The notes below the pieces were generated by a model, which saw only the letters and a program-made list of their open reading frames with translations, made no database searches and had not been told where the DNA came from. A DNA stretch of 64,000 nucleotides from Dorea sp. (lineage in GTDB: Bacteria; Bacillota; Clostridia; Lachnospirales; Lachnospiraceae), in NCBI GenBank assembly GCA_016295505.1, contig JAEDLC010000001.1, positions 1 through 64,000 on the forward strand, given 5' to 3'. Shown piece by piece: positions 16,411-25,706 of this stretch (the stretch's first letter is position 1; every line of letters starts with the position of its first letter). The translations under genes were made by a program, and so were the position numbers.

Positions 16411-17031
16411 ATGATTGCATATGTACGGGGAACTCTTGCAGCGATGGAAGAGGATCGGGTTATAATTGATGTGGGAGGCATAGGATATGGAGTCTATATG
16501 GCAGGACGAGCCATGGGAATGCTGCCGCGTACAGGAAAAGAAGTAAAGATTCACACATATCTGCATGTAAAAGAGGATATGATGCAGTTGTACGGTTTTC
16601 TGACGAGGGATGAGTTGTCCGTGTTCCGTATGCTGATCGGGGTAAATGGAATCGGCCCGAAAGGTGCACTTGGAATTTTGTCTGCGCTTAGTCCGGATGA
16701 TCTGAGATTCGCAGTGGCATCCAATGATGTAAAAGCGATCCAGGCAGCTCCGGGGATTGGAAAGAAGACGGCTGAAAAGCTGATCCTGGAACTCAAGGAT
16801 AAGCTGAAGCTGGAGGATGCACTGGAGCATATCTCAGATGGTGAAATGTCATCGGTTTCCGGAACTTCGGATGCAGGCTATGCAGAAGTACAGAGTGAAG
16901 CAGTGCAGGCTCTGACTGCACTGGGATATGGAAGTACAGAGGCTCTGAAAGCGGTGAAACAGGTTGAGATCACGGAAGACATGAAAGTAGAAGAAGTATT
17001 GAAACAGGCACTCAGAAAAATGATGTTTTAG
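16411..17031 (+). CDS. ruvA: Holliday junction branch migration protein RuvA
   Basis: Tetrameric junction-binding partner of RuvB. 206 residues: OB-fold domain I (MIAYVRGTLAAMEEDRVIIDVGGIGYGV), helix-hairpin-helix domain II (LIGVNGIGPKGALGILS and AAPGIGKKTAEKLILELKDK) and C-terminal domain III (QALTALGYGSTEALKAV) which contacts RuvB. AGGAGG just upstream. No LexA box is visible before the operon. Confidence 0.96.
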   Translation: MIAYVRGTLAAMEEDRVIIDVGGIGYGVYMAGRAMGMLPRTGKEVKIHTYLHVKEDMMQLYGFLTRDELSVFRMLIGVNGIGPKGALGILSALSPDDLRFAVASNDVKAIQAAPGIGKKTAEKLILELKDKLKLEDALEHISDGEMSSVSGTSDAGYAEVQSEAVQALTALGYGSTEALKAVKQVEITEDMKVEEVLKQALRKMMF

Positions 17032-17049
17032 TACAGGGTGGAAGATGAG

Positions 17050-18048
17050 ATGAGCAGAAGAATTATCACAACAGAGAATCTGGAAGAAGATCAGAGATTT
17101 GAAAATCATTTAAGACCGCAGCTTCTGGAAGATTATATCGGACAGGAAAAAGCAAAAGAGATGCTGAAGATCTACATTGAAGCGGCGAAAGCGAGAAATG
17201 AGGCACTGGATCATGTACTTTTTTATGGGCCTCCGGGGCTTGGAAAGACAACGCTTGCAGGAATCATTGCAAATGAAATGAATGTGAATATGAAGATCAC
17301 GTCCGGTCCGGCGATTGAAAAACCCGGAGATATGGCGGCAATCCTGAATAACCTTCAGGAGGGGGATGTGTTGTTTGTTGATGAGATTCACCGTCTGAAC
17401 CGTCAGGTGGAAGAGGTATTGTATCCGGCGATGGAGGACTTTGCAATTGATATCATGATCGGAAAAGGTGCCGGTGCAAGATCGATTCGCCTGGACCTGC
17501 CGAAGTTTACTCTTGTGGGTGCAACGACAAGAGCGGGAATGTTGACTGCCCCGCTTCGGGATCGGTTTGGTGTGGTAAATCGTATGGAATTCTATACGAT
17601 TGAAGAACTGAAGGCTATCATTGTTCGATCCGCGCAGGTATTGGATGTTGGAATTGATGAAAAAGGTGCTTATGCACTCGCAAGAAGGTCGAGAGGTACT
17701 CCGAGACTTGCCAATCGTCTGCTGAAGCGTGTGCGTGATTTTGCACAGGTCAAATATGATGGCTATATTACAGAAGAGGTTGCAGATTATGCACTGGATC
17801 TTCTGGACGTGGATAAGGAAGGACTGGATCAGACAGACCGTGGAATCCTGCTCACCATGATTGAAAAGTTTCAGGGAGGTCCGGTCGGACTGGACACACT
17901 TGCAGCTGCCATTGGTGAAGATGCAGGAACGATCGAGGATGTGTATGAGCCATATCTTCTGAAAAACGGATTTATACAGAGAACCCCAAGAGGGCGGATC
18001 GTAACAGACCATGCATATGTACATCTGGGCATTTTGATTCAAAAATAA
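17050..18048 (+). CDS. ruvB: Holliday junction DNA helicase RuvB
   Basis: Hexameric AAA+ motor for branch migration. ATG 17050 ([10 protein letters not shown]) is chosen over GTG 17038 since GGTGG sits a suitable distance before it. 332 residues: Walker [13 protein letters not shown] (about 59-70), Walker [11 protein letters not shown], sensor 1 [18 protein letters not shown], arginine-finger region and the winged-helix C-terminus ([16 protein letters not shown]). Lies 18 bp after ruvA. Confidence 0.96.
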   Translation: MSRRIITTENLEEDQRFENHLRPQLLEDYIGQEKAKEMLKIYIEAAKARNEALDHVLFYGPPGLGKTTLAGIIANEMNVNMKITSGPAIEKPGDMAAILNNLQEGDVLFVDEIHRLNRQVEEVLYPAMEDFAIDIMIGKGAGARSIRLDLPKFTLVGATTRAGMLTAPLRDRFGVVNRMEFYTIEELKAIIVRSAQVLDVGIDEKGAYALARRSRGTPRLANRLLKRVRDFAQVKYDGYITEEVADYALDLLDVDKEGLDQTDRGILLTMIEKFQGGPVGLDTLAAAIGEDAGTIEDVYEPYLLKNGFIQRTPRGRIVTDHAYVHLGILIQK

Positions 18049-18058
18049 CGAAAAACAG

Positions 18059-18087
18059 TTGGTTTTTATTCGAGATTAGTTTATAAT
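18059..18087 (+). promoter_or_regulatory. zapA promoter
   Basis: TTGGTT (18059-18064), 17 bp, TATAAT (18082-18087), directly after ruvB. Confidence 0.75.
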
Positions 18088-18125
18088 AGTTATCAGAAAT
18101 TATAGAAAGTTCGAGGAGGCTTCTT

Positions 18126-18539
18126 ATGGCATCATCAAAAAACTATACGGAAGTATTAATAGGAGGCAAGGTGTTTACTTTAAGCGGATTTGAAAGTGAA
18201 GATTATCTGCAGAAAGTATCCACTTATCTGAATCACAAGATAGAGGAATGCAGTAATAGTGAAGGATATCGTAAGCAAAGTGCTGAGACGAGAAGTATTC
18301 TTCTGGCGCTGAATATTGCGGATGATTACTTTAAGGCCAAGAAACAGGGAGGCACTTTGGAAAGTGATATAGAAGCAAAAGATAAAGAAATGTATGATCT
18401 GAAGCATGAATTGATTTCCGTTCAGATTAAGCTGGAAAATGCAGAAAAGGCAATGGACAAGCTGAAAGAAGAAAATAAAGAGCTGCAGATGAAGATCGTA
18501 CAGCTTGAAACGGAGATCAAGAATAATCGTAAAAAATAG
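18126..18539 (+). CDS. zapA: Cell division protein ZapA
   Basis: FtsZ-ring-associated protein, 137 residues. The N-terminal ZapA domain (about 8-95) has VLIGGKVFTLSGFESEDYLQKVSTYLN and the helix SAETRSILLALNIADDYFKAK; the C-terminal 50 residues form an extended coiled coil of heptads ending in NNRKK. Longer at the C-terminus than B. subtilis ZapA (85 residues), as usual in Lachnospiraceae. Good AGGAGG. Single-gene unit between a promoter and terminator. Confidence 0.9.
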   Translation: MASSKNYTEVLIGGKVFTLSGFESEDYLQKVSTYLNHKIEECSNSEGYRKQSAETRSILLALNIADDYFKAKKQGGTLESDIEAKDKEMYDLKHELISVQIKLENAEKAMDKLKEENKELQMKIVQLETEIKNNRKK

Positions 18540-18562
18540 GCTGTCTTTTGACAGCTTTTTTT
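18540..18562 (+). terminator. zapA terminator
   Basis: GCTGTC-TTTT-GACAGC followed by seven T; the upstream strand carries an A run. Confidence 0.9.
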
Positions 18563-18623
18563 ACTCTGTAGGGAACATGAAATGATTACATCTATAACAG
18601 ATGATTAGCAGAAAGGAAACGGT

Positions 18624-20759
18624 ATGGACAGCAATGTAGAAATACTGGCACCGGCCGGATCATATGAAAGTCTGAGGGCTGCAATCAGTGCAGGCGCAGA
18701 TGCCGTATATCTGGGAGGAAGCAGATACGGAGCGAGAGCATATGCCAGAAATCTGTCACAGGAGGATCTTCTGGAGGCGATTGATTACGTGCATATTCAT
18801 GGCAGAAAGATCTATCTGACGGTGAATACGCTTCTGAAAGATCGGGAATTGAATGAATTATATGAATATCTGCTGCCGTATTATCAGAGAGGGCTGGATG
18901 CAGTGATTGTACAGGATACCGGTGTGATGAGGTGTATCCGGCAGTGGTTTCCGGATCTTTCCGTACATGCCAGTACCCAGATGACGATAACAAATACCCT
19001 TGGAGCCTCCTGTGTAAAGGAGTACGGGATTACAAGAGTTGTACCTGCCAGGGAGCTTTCGCTGGATGAGATCCGTTCGATGAAGCAGAAGACAGGACTG
19101 GAGATGGAATGCTTTGTGCATGGTGCGTTGTGTTACTGCTATTCCGGTCAATGTCTGCTCAGCAGCATGATCGGAGGCCGAAGCGGTAATCGGGGACAGT
19201 GTGCACAGCCATGCCGTCTTCCATATCGTGTACAGGGGAAAAAGCCGGAGGATATCATGAGTCTGAAGGATCTGTGTACCATTGATTTCCTTCCGGAACT
19301 GATAGAAGCGGGGATAGATTCTTTTAAAATCGAGGGCAGAATGAAGCAGCCGGACTACGTCTATACGGTTGTTAAAATGTATCGGAAATACGCGGATTTG
19401 TATCTGGCAAAAGGAAAGGATGGATTTCGGGTATCTCAGCGGGATAAAGAAGAGCTGCTGCGTGTATATCAGAGGAGAGGATATACGAAGGGATACTATC
19501 ATCAGCATAACGGAAAAGATATGATTTCGTTTCAGAGGCCGGGAACCGAAAAAAAAGAAGAGTCAGAATGGAAAGAAGTCAAATTACAAGAAAAAATTAA
19601 TGGGAAATTAATACTTTCTGTCGGACAGAATGCTAAACTGTTATTGAATTATCAGGGCAGACAGGTTATGTGTGAAGGAGAACCGGTACAGGAGGCGATG
19701 CGTCAGCCGCTTGACGTAGACAGAGTGGAGAAGCAGATCAGAAAAACCGGCAACACAGAATATACATTTGACAGACTTGAGGTTCAGATGGAAGGCAATG
19801 TTTTCCTGCCGATGCAGGCACTGAATGAACTGCGAAGAGAGGCGATCCGATGTCTGACACAGACGGTTCTGGCTGAATATCGCAGAGAGATTCCTGAGAT
19901 GAGACAGATTCAGGACAGCCGGGAAGAAGTGGTCATTTCCGGGCAGGAGTGTCCGGAAATTGCGGTTCTTGTTCAGAATGAAGAACAGCTTGAACAGGCG
20001 ATAACATCTGAGAGGATTTCGAGTATATATGTGGAAAGTCTGTCCGGTATGGATGACAGGATGATACAAAAGCTCAGGGAAGGAAAAAGGCCGGGAATCC
20101 GGTATATTCTTGCGATGCCTTACATCTTCAGAGATCAGGCGATATCCCGGTTTGAGAAGATCTATGACGAGATGGTAACCATATATGACGGTGTGATGGT
20201 GCGGAATCTTGAAAGCCTGGAATGGCTGAAGATGCATGGATACCCGAAGGAAATCCGTTCCGACTCCAATGTGTATGTCTGGAACCAGTCTGCAAAGCAG
20301 TTTGCAAAAGAGCAGGGAATTTGCAGATATACTGCACCGGCAGAATTCAATGACCGTGAACTGAAAACACTGAATATAGAGGGTGCTGCTTTGACTGTGT
20401 ATGGCTATCAGCCTGTCATGATCACGGCAGGATGCATTCAGAAGAGCAGTTCGGGATGTGATGGAAAAGAAGGATACCTTTCCATTACTGACCGGTATCA
20501 GAAGCAGTTTTCTGTGAGAAAATGCTGTCGCTATTGCTATAATATCATTTATAATTCGGCGCCATTATATCTTGCCGATAAAGCGGATGAGATCATGGCT
20601 CTGCATCCGGCGGAAGTCCGGCTGGATTTTTGCCGGGAAGATGCGAATGTGGTGCGGGAGATGATTGAGATATATGGTAATGCATTTTCAGGTGGAGAGA
20701 CAGTGCTTCCGCCAGATATGGAATATACGCGCGGGCACTTTAAAAGAGGAGTAAAGTAG
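18624..20759 (+). CDS. Peptidase U32 family protein with DUF3656 region (RlhA/TrhP-like)
   Basis: 711 residues. The N-terminal U32 domain begins EILAPAGSYESLRAAISAGADAVYLGG and contains the signature EMECFVHGALCYCYSGQCLLSS...GNRGQCAQPCR with the cluster of cysteines now thought to bind Fe-S. C-terminal cysteines in RKCCRYCYNIIY complete the set. The middle section (about 330-440) matches the DUF3656/collagenase-like extension. Relatives such as RlhA and TrhP hydroxylate rRNA or tRNA cytidine/uridine and are not proven proteases, so RNA modification is more likely than proteolysis. zapA-U32 adjacency is frequent in clostridia. Confidence 0.85.
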   Translation: MDSNVEILAPAGSYESLRAAISAGADAVYLGGSRYGARAYARNLSQEDLLEAIDYVHIHGRKIYLTVNTLLKDRELNELYEYLLPYYQRGLDAVIVQDTGVMRCIRQWFPDLSVHASTQMTITNTLGASCVKEYGITRVVPARELSLDEIRSMKQKTGLEMECFVHGALCYCYSGQCLLSSMIGGRSGNRGQCAQPCRLPYRVQGKKPEDIMSLKDLCTIDFLPELIEAGIDSFKIEGRMKQPDYVYTVVKMYRKYADLYLAKGKDGFRVSQRDKEELLRVYQRRGYTKGYYHQHNGKDMISFQRPGTEKKEESEWKEVKLQEKINGKLILSVGQNAKLLLNYQGRQVMCEGEPVQEAMRQPLDVDRVEKQIRKTGNTEYTFDRLEVQMEGNVFLPMQALNELRREAIRCLTQTVLAEYRREIPEMRQIQDSREEVVISGQECPEIAVLVQNEEQLEQAITSERISSIYVESLSGMDDRMIQKLREGKRPGIRYILAMPYIFRDQAISRFEKIYDEMVTIYDGVMVRNLESLEWLKMHGYPKEIRSDSNVYVWNQSAKQFAKEQGICRYTAPAEFNDRELKTLNIEGAALTVYGYQPVMITAGCIQKSSSGCDGKEGYLSITDRYQKQFSVRKCCRYCYNIIYNSAPLYLADKADEIMALHPAEVRLDFCREDANVVREMIEIYGNAFSGGETVLPPDMEYTRGHFKRGVK

Positions 20760-20767
20760 GTGGAAAG

Positions 20768-22240
20768 TTGGTTAATATTATTGTAGAATTGTCAAAATAT
20801 CTGATGATTGTATTGATTACGATGTATACGTATCTGTGTTTTAGTATCTTTGGATATTTTGATCCGGATAAGAAGAAGAGGATGCTCAGAAAACAAAATG
20901 TGCTGATGTTTATGATCCATCTGATTGCCTTTCTGGTCATGTATCTGGAAAAGAATGATATTAAGATCCTGGCATTATATCTGATGCAGGTGACGCTTCT
21001 GGGAGCCACGATCGTCCTGTATACGGTGATCTATCCCAGAGTGTCCAGACTGGTAGTCAATAATATGTGTATGCTTTTAAGCATCGGGTTTATCATGATC
21101 ACAAGACTGGATTATAATAAGGCATCGAAGCAGTATCTTATTGCTGCCGGAGGAATTGCGCTCTGTCTGATCATACCGGTTATTATCCGAAAGTTCAGGT
21201 TCCTTTCAGAGTGGAGAATTCTGTATGCTGCTGCGGGCATCGTTTCGCTGGGGATCGTACTGATCGTCGGTAAGGTATCGTATGGCGCGATGCTTGGATT
21301 TACAATCGGTGGGATCAGTATTCAGCCCTCGGAGCTTGTAAAGATTATCTTTGTATTTTTTGTGGCAGCCAGCTTTAAACGTTCCATGGAATTTAAAGAG
21401 ATTGTGATCACAACGGCAATTGCAGCATTTCATGTATTGATCCTCGTAGTATCAAAGGATCTTGGAGCAGCACTGATCATATTTGTGGTGTATCTTGTCA
21501 TGCTTTATGTGGCAACACATCAGCCGTTATATGTTCTTGCCGGACTCGGGGCGGGAAGTGTTGCCTCTGTAGCGGCCTATTATCTGTTCAGCCATGTGAG
21601 GACGCGAGTCATTGTGTGGAAAGATCCGTTTGCATCTTATGATAACGGAGGTTATCAGGTGGCGCAGTCGCTGTTTGCGATCGGAACCGGGGGATGGTTT
21701 GGAACCGGCCTGTATCAGGGACAGCCCGACACCATACCGGTAGCGGCAGAAGATTTTATATTTTCTGCGATTTCGGAGGAAATGGGATTGATATTTGCTC
21801 TGTGTCTGATATTGATCTGTGTCAGCTGTTATGTCATGTTTCTGAATATTGCCATGCAGCTTCACAACATGTTCTATAAAATGGTTGCACTTGGGCTTGG
21901 AACCTGCTATATATTCCAGGTCTTTCTGACCATTGGCGGTGCCGTGAAGTTCATTCCTTCTACAGGAGTGACGCTGCCGCTTGTAAGTTATGGAGGCAGT
22001 TCGCTGATCAGTACACTGATCATGTTTGCGATTATACAGGGATTGTATATATTAAGGGAAGACGAGGAAGACGATATTGAAAGAAAGAAAAAAGAAAGGT
22101 TACGAGCAAAGAGAAGCGGACAAGAGGAGAAAGCGCAAAGAAGAAGTGGAAGCAATGCCGCGCAGAGAGCGAAAAGAAGCCAGACGTCAGGACAAGAAAA
22201 AAGCCAGAGCAAAGCGGGAAAGAAACAAAGAGTTCGCTAG
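20768..22240 (+). CDS. SEDS-family peptidoglycan glycosyltransferase (FtsW/RodA/SpoVE-like)
   Basis: Polytopic membrane glycosyltransferase that polymerises lipid II, 490 residues with about ten to twelve helices. SEDS motifs: GGISIQPSELVKIIFVFF, SKDLGAALIIF, VAQSLFAIGTGGWFGTGLYQG, PVAAEDFIFSAISEEMG and PSTGVTLPLVSYGGSSLIST. Start TTG 20768 follows AGGTGG. The N-terminal region has extra helices beyond the usual core. The last about 60 residues form a highly charged cytoplasmic tail (EDEEDDIERKKKERLRAKR...), encoded in DNA shared with the following PBP gene. It pairs with that PBP as a SEDS-bPBP synthase. Confidence 0.9.
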   Translation: MVNIIVELSKYLMIVLITMYTYLCFSIFGYFDPDKKKRMLRKQNVLMFMIHLIAFLVMYLEKNDIKILALYLMQVTLLGATIVLYTVIYPRVSRLVVNNMCMLLSIGFIMITRLDYNKASKQYLIAAGGIALCLIIPVIIRKFRFLSEWRILYAAAGIVSLGIVLIVGKVSYGAMLGFTIGGISIQPSELVKIIFVFFVAASFKRSMEFKEIVITTAIAAFHVLILVVSKDLGAALIIFVVYLVMLYVATHQPLYVLAGLGAGSVASVAAYYLFSHVRTRVIVWKDPFASYDNGGYQVAQSLFAIGTGGWFGTGLYQGQPDTIPVAAEDFIFSAISEEMGLIFALCLILICVSCYVMFLNIAMQLHNMFYKMVALGLGTCYIFQVFLTIGGAVKFIPSTGVTLPLVSYGGSSLISTLIMFAIIQGLYILREDEEDDIERKKKERLRAKRSGQEEKAQRRSGSNAAQRAKRSQTSGQEKSQSKAGKKQRVR

Positions 22241-23609
22241 GGTGACATATATCTTTGTAGCGTTATTCCTGGTGCTGATGGGATATATTACCTATTTTCA
22301 GGTGGAGAAAAGTGCTGACATTATCCGAAGTCCGTATAATGCAAGACAGGACTCGAATGCAGACCGGGTAGCACGGGGAAAAATCGTTGATAAAAACGGG
22401 AACATTCTGGCCCAGACCAGCGTGGCTGAAGATGGTTCAGAGATCAGGGAATATCCATTTGGCAATATGTTTGCTCATGTTGTAGGATACAGCACGCATG
22501 GAAAATCCGGGATTGAATCTGTTGCAAATTATGATCTTCTGACATCCAATGCATTTTTCCTGGAAAAATTAAAGAATGAGTTTCAGGATCAGAAAAATAC
22601 GGGAGATACGGTAGTGACAACACTGGATCTGACACTTCAGCAGGCAGCTTATAATGCACTTGGCAGCTATAAGGGTGCAGTCGTTGTAATGGATCCGAAG
22701 ACCGGTAAGATTCTCGCAATGGTATCAAAACCTGATTATGATCCCAATACGGTCGATGCGAACTGGGACAGCCTGAATACGGATGAAAACAGTGCGCTTC
22801 TGAATCGTGCGACGCAGGGGCAGTATGCACCGGGATCGACTTTCAAAGTGGTCACAGCACTTGAATATATGAGAGAATATCCGGATTATTCTTCTTACAC
22901 CTATAATTGTACAGGGGCAATCGAACAGGACGGGATTACGATTCACTGTTATAACGGAAATGTACATGGACAGCTGAACCTTCAGGACAGTCTTGCATAT
23001 TCCTGTAACGCTTCATTCTCTAATATCGGACTGTTATTGGATTCGGATTCCTTCAAAAAAACAGCGAAGGAAGTTCTGTTTGACTCCAAGCTTCCATGTG
23101 ATCTGTCTTATAGTAAGAGCAGTTTTACGCTGGATTCATCTGCAGGAAACGGGACAAAGATGATGACTGCCATGGGACAGGGGGAGACACAGGTGAGTCC
23201 GTATCATATGGCACTGATTACATCCGCAATCGCCAATGGCGGAACATTGATGAAACCATATCTGATCGACAAAGTAACCAATTATTCCGGAACGACCGTA
23301 AAAGAAACGGAACCGGAAGAGTACAGGCAGTTAATGACGACAGAAGAAGCAGCGCAGTTGAAAGAGTATATGAAGAGTGTTGTGGATTATGGAACTGCAT
23401 CCGTGCTTGCGGGTCAGAGCTATACAGCGGCAGGTAAGACGGGAACTGCTGAGTACAGTTCTGACAAGGAAAAAGACCATTCATGGTTCATCGGAATGAG
23501 CAATGTAGAGAATCCGGAGCTTGTAGTTAGCATCATCATTGAATCCTCCGATGGAACTGCGAAGGCTGTGAATATTGCAAAACAGATTTTTGATGCATAT
23601 TATTATTAA
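22077..23609 (+). CDS. Class B penicillin-binding protein (transpeptidase, PbpA-like)
   Basis: 510 residues: an Arg/Lys-rich cytoplasmic tail (1-55), one membrane helix (about 57-75), a short pedestal region (RVARGKIVDKNGNILAQT), and the transpeptidase domain with SxxK in APGSTFKVV, SxN in SLAYSCNASF and KTG in TAAGKTGTAEY. Start is TTG 22077 because GAGGAAG at 22064-22070 is well spaced; ATG 22155 and GTG 22242 are alternatives with poorer sites. With TTG the gene overlaps the SEDS gene by 164 bp. Resembles the small PbpA/RodA-linked class B PBPs rather than FtsI or SpoVD (no PASTA domain). Confidence 0.9.
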   Translation: MKERKKKGYEQREADKRRKRKEEVEAMPRRERKEARRQDKKKARAKRERNKEFARVTYIFVALFLVLMGYITYFQVEKSADIIRSPYNARQDSNADRVARGKIVDKNGNILAQTSVAEDGSEIREYPFGNMFAHVVGYSTHGKSGIESVANYDLLTSNAFFLEKLKNEFQDQKNTGDTVVTTLDLTLQQAAYNALGSYKGAVVVMDPKTGKILAMVSKPDYDPNTVDANWDSLNTDENSALLNRATQGQYAPGSTFKVVTALEYMREYPDYSSYTYNCTGAIEQDGITIHCYNGNVHGQLNLQDSLAYSCNASFSNIGLLLDSDSFKKTAKEVLFDSKLPCDLSYSKSSFTLDSSAGNGTKMMTAMGQGETQVSPYHMALITSAIANGGTLMKPYLIDKVTNYSGTTVKETEPEEYRQLMTTEEAAQLKEYMKSVVDYGTASVLAGQSYTAAGKTGTAEYSSDKEKDHSWFIGMSNVENPELVVSIIIESSDGTAKAVNIAKQIFDAYYY

Positions 23610-23674
23610 TCTGATACCGACTGAAAATCTGAAAAACGGGTATGCTATAAGAGACACAAAAAGGAGCGGAAAAG

Positions 23675-23998
23675 ATGAGATATTACAGACATCTGTATCT
23701 GATGGAAGGACTGGAAAAAAAGAAAGAGAAGATCATCCGTAAGCTGGAAGAAGATAAATTTCAGCCCAATATCCATATTATCACACTGGCGCAGAATGAA
23801 GCAAATCATCTGGAGATCTATAATTCAATCGTATTATTGCAGCCCAGCTTCCCTAAAGATGATTTTCTGGTGGTTGGAATAGCAAAAGGATATGATGACG
23901 CTGTAGAATTAGTGGAACTTATTACACAGGAAGTGTATAATGAGACCAGAGGAGCGGATATCCGGGCCTATATATTAAAAAAAGAACAGGAAGAATAA
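23675..23998 (+). CDS. Conserved hypothetical protein, 107 aa
   Basis: Cytoplasmic-looking protein. A helical N-terminus (MRYYRHLYLMEGLEKKKEKIIRKLEE) is followed by an alpha/beta fold of about 75 residues with strands IHIITLA and FLVVGIAKGYDDAVELV. AAGGAG precedes ATG 23675 and the stop is one base before the DUF2953 start, so the two are coupled. I do not recognise the family. The preceding gap holds TATAAG at 23646 with no clear -35. Confidence 0.75.
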   Translation: MRYYRHLYLMEGLEKKKEKIIRKLEEDKFQPNIHIITLAQNEANHLEIYNSIVLLQPSFPKDDFLVVGIAKGYDDAVELVELITQEVYNETRGADIRAYILKKEQEE

Positions 23999-23999
23999 G

Positions 24000-24983
24000 A
24001 TGCTACATATTCTATTATTAATCTTAAAAATCATAGGGATTATAATTGCGGTAGTACTGGGGATACTGGTATTACTGGTTTGTATTGTTCTTTTTGTACC
24101 GGTCCGATATCGTGCTGATGCCTCATGTGAAGGCAATCCGGATACCATCAGGGCTGCCGGAAAGGTGACATGGCTTTTGCATCTGATAAGAGCGGATGTT
24201 TCTTACAGTGAGAAAAAGCTGAACTGGCGGATCAGGATCGCCTGGAAGGTGTTAAAAAATGAACAGGAGGATTCCGTGACCATTGAAGAAGAGGTGGAAG
24301 AGGATGAAGAAGAGCTGGCAAAAGAACTTGCAGAAAAAATTGAAAAAGAAATGGAAACAGATCAAAAGAGTCTGGAAGAAAAAAAAGAAGAGCCTGCGGA
24401 AGAAAAACGGCTGGAAAAAGATGACGGATGTAACAAAAGCATTCCGCAAAAAGCTGAAGAAAAATCCGGATTATCTGAAAGAATTGAAAGAAAAGGCCGC
24501 ACTTCTGATCCGAAAAAGAAAACGTTGATTCAGAGACTGAGAGATAAGATTAAAGGGATATTCCGGAAGATCAAATGTACAATTCAAAAGATCTGTGATA
24601 AAATGAAGCTATTATCAGAGAAAAAGAATAAGATTACAGAGGCTCTGACGGATGAAGTACATCGGAAGGCATTTCGAAAAGTAAAAAAAGAAGCTTTTAA
24701 ACTTCTGAGAAGATGGAAACCGAAACGGGTACATGCAGATATTCATTATGGATTTGAGGATCCATGTATGACCGGACAGGCGTTGGCTGCTTTGAGTGTC
24801 ATCTATCCTTTTATCGGTGATCACCTGCATGTGCAGCCGGATTTTGAACAGAAGATTCTGGAAGGTTCTGCAGAGGTAAGCGGCGGTATCAGACTGATTT
24901 CTGCAGTATGTCTTCTCTGGAATCTGTTATGGTGTAAGGAAGTCCGGAAAACCTATCATGATATCAGGAATTTTGAATTATAA
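24000..24983 (+). CDS. DUF2953 membrane protein (YtfI-like)
   Basis: 327 residues: an N-terminal membrane helix (about 3-33) ending in VLFVPVRYRADAS, the DUF2953 beta-strand domain (to about 85, WLLHLIRADVSYSEKKLNWRIRI), a long Lys/Glu low-complexity linker (about 90-210), then the C-terminal DUF2953 part (HADIHYGFEDPCMTGQALAALSVIYPF). B. subtilis ytfI, of the same family, neighbours the gerW/ytfJ gene, as here. A sporulation or spore-envelope role is inferred from that pairing. ATG 24000 overlaps nothing but is preceded by AGGAAG inside the previous gene. Confidence 0.82.
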   Translation: MLHILLLILKIIGIIIAVVLGILVLLVCIVLFVPVRYRADASCEGNPDTIRAAGKVTWLLHLIRADVSYSEKKLNWRIRIAWKVLKNEQEDSVTIEEEVEEDEEELAKELAEKIEKEMETDQKSLEEKKEEPAEEKRLEKDDGCNKSIPQKAEEKSGLSERIERKGRTSDPKKKTLIQRLRDKIKGIFRKIKCTIQKICDKMKLLSEKKNKITEALTDEVHRKAFRKVKKEAFKLLRRWKPKRVHADIHYGFEDPCMTGQALAALSVIYPFIGDHLHVQPDFEQKILEGSAEVSGGIRLISAVCLLWNLLWCKEVRKTYHDIRNFEL

Positions 24984-25004
24984 GATAAAACAGGAGGAAA
25001 GAAT

Positions 25005-25397
25005 ATGGCAGACAATAATTTTAAGGGAACAGTAGAAGCTCTGTTTCATGGAATGGATGGGGTAGTATCTACGAAAACGGTAGTCGGAGATGCAATTCAT
25101 ATTGAGGATACGATCATTCTTCCGCTGGTAGATGTGTCGTTTGCAGTTGGAGCAGGGGCGTATAGTGAAGACAAAAAGGAAAAAGGAGCCGGAGGAATTG
25201 GCGGAAAGATGACGCCAAGTGCAGTTCTTGTGATTCAGAACGGTCATACCAGACTTGTTAATATCAAGAATCAGGATACCATGACCAAGATTCTTGATAT
25301 GATACCGGATGTTATGGATCGGTTTACTTCCAAAAAGGAAGATAAGATGACAGAAGAGGATGTGAACAGTATCCTGGATGAGGCTTCCGGGGAATAA
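25005..25397 (+). CDS. GerW family sporulation protein (YtfJ)
   Basis: 130-residue small protein whose B. subtilis relative YtfJ/GerW acts in spore germination. Signature segments: GTVEALFHGMDGVVSTKTVVGD, TIILPLVDVSFAVGAGAY, and GGIGGKMTPSAVLVIQNGHTRLVNIKNQDTMTKILDMIPDVM. AGGAGG precedes ATG 25005. The glycine-rich loop (KKEKGAGGIGGK) is typical. Cotranscribed with DUF2953 and followed by a small membrane peptide. Confidence 0.92.
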   Translation: MADNNFKGTVEALFHGMDGVVSTKTVVGDAIHIEDTIILPLVDVSFAVGAGAYSEDKKEKGAGGIGGKMTPSAVLVIQNGHTRLVNIKNQDTMTKILDMIPDVMDRFTSKKEDKMTEEDVNSILDEASGE

Positions 25398-25445
25398 TAG
25401 CGTACTGCAGTGCATAAGATAGAGAAAAAGGCAGGAGTGGCATGC

Positions 25446-25583
25446 GTGAAGCGGGTAGTCGGATTTGCCTTATTCTGGGTGGCAGTCGGAATTATACTGA
25501 CATTTGTTCTGCCCAATACATTTTTGGAAGTCTTATGCATTGTGTTTTGTGTGGCCGCAGGGTATTGTCTGTTCTGCGGTTAA
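25446..25583 (+). CDS. Small membrane protein, 45 aa
   Basis: GTG 25446 with AGGAG 8 bp upstream opens a 46-codon frame for a single-pass or hairpin membrane peptide: VKRVVGFALFWVAVGIIL, a short NTFLE turn, then VLCIVFCVAAGYCLFCG. Hydrophobic throughout with two positively charged residues at the start. An overlapping ATG frame at 25442 gives an improbable Cys/Arg-rich sequence and a poorly spaced site. It follows gerW closely and resembles short hypothetical membrane proteins annotated beside gerW in related Lachnospiraceae (from memory). Function unknown. Confidence 0.6.
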   Translation: MKRVVGFALFWVAVGIILTFVLPNTFLEVLCIVFCVAAGYCLFCG

Positions 25584-25621
25584 AAAAGTAGTTGGGTTTC
25601 TATAAAAATATGAAATAATAC

Positions 25622-25650
25622 TTGCAATTCGTGAATTGTTCTGTTAAAAT
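25622..25650 (+). promoter_or_regulatory. rpmB promoter
   Basis: TTGCAA (25622-25627), 17 bp, TAAAAT (25645-25650), in an AT-rich region. Confidence 0.75.
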
Positions 25651-25706
25651 AACTATTGTTGCGAGTTCGTATTAAGAACTTATTATGAGCGTTAGGAGGT
25701 GCAGTC

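Noticed and set aside
17110-18042. 310-codon open frame on the minus strand
   Set aside because: Shadow of ruvB with the same low-quality composition and no recognisable domain.
24283-24528. 81-codon Lys-rich frame inside DUF2953
   Set aside because: It is an out-of-frame reading of the A-rich Lys/Glu linker.
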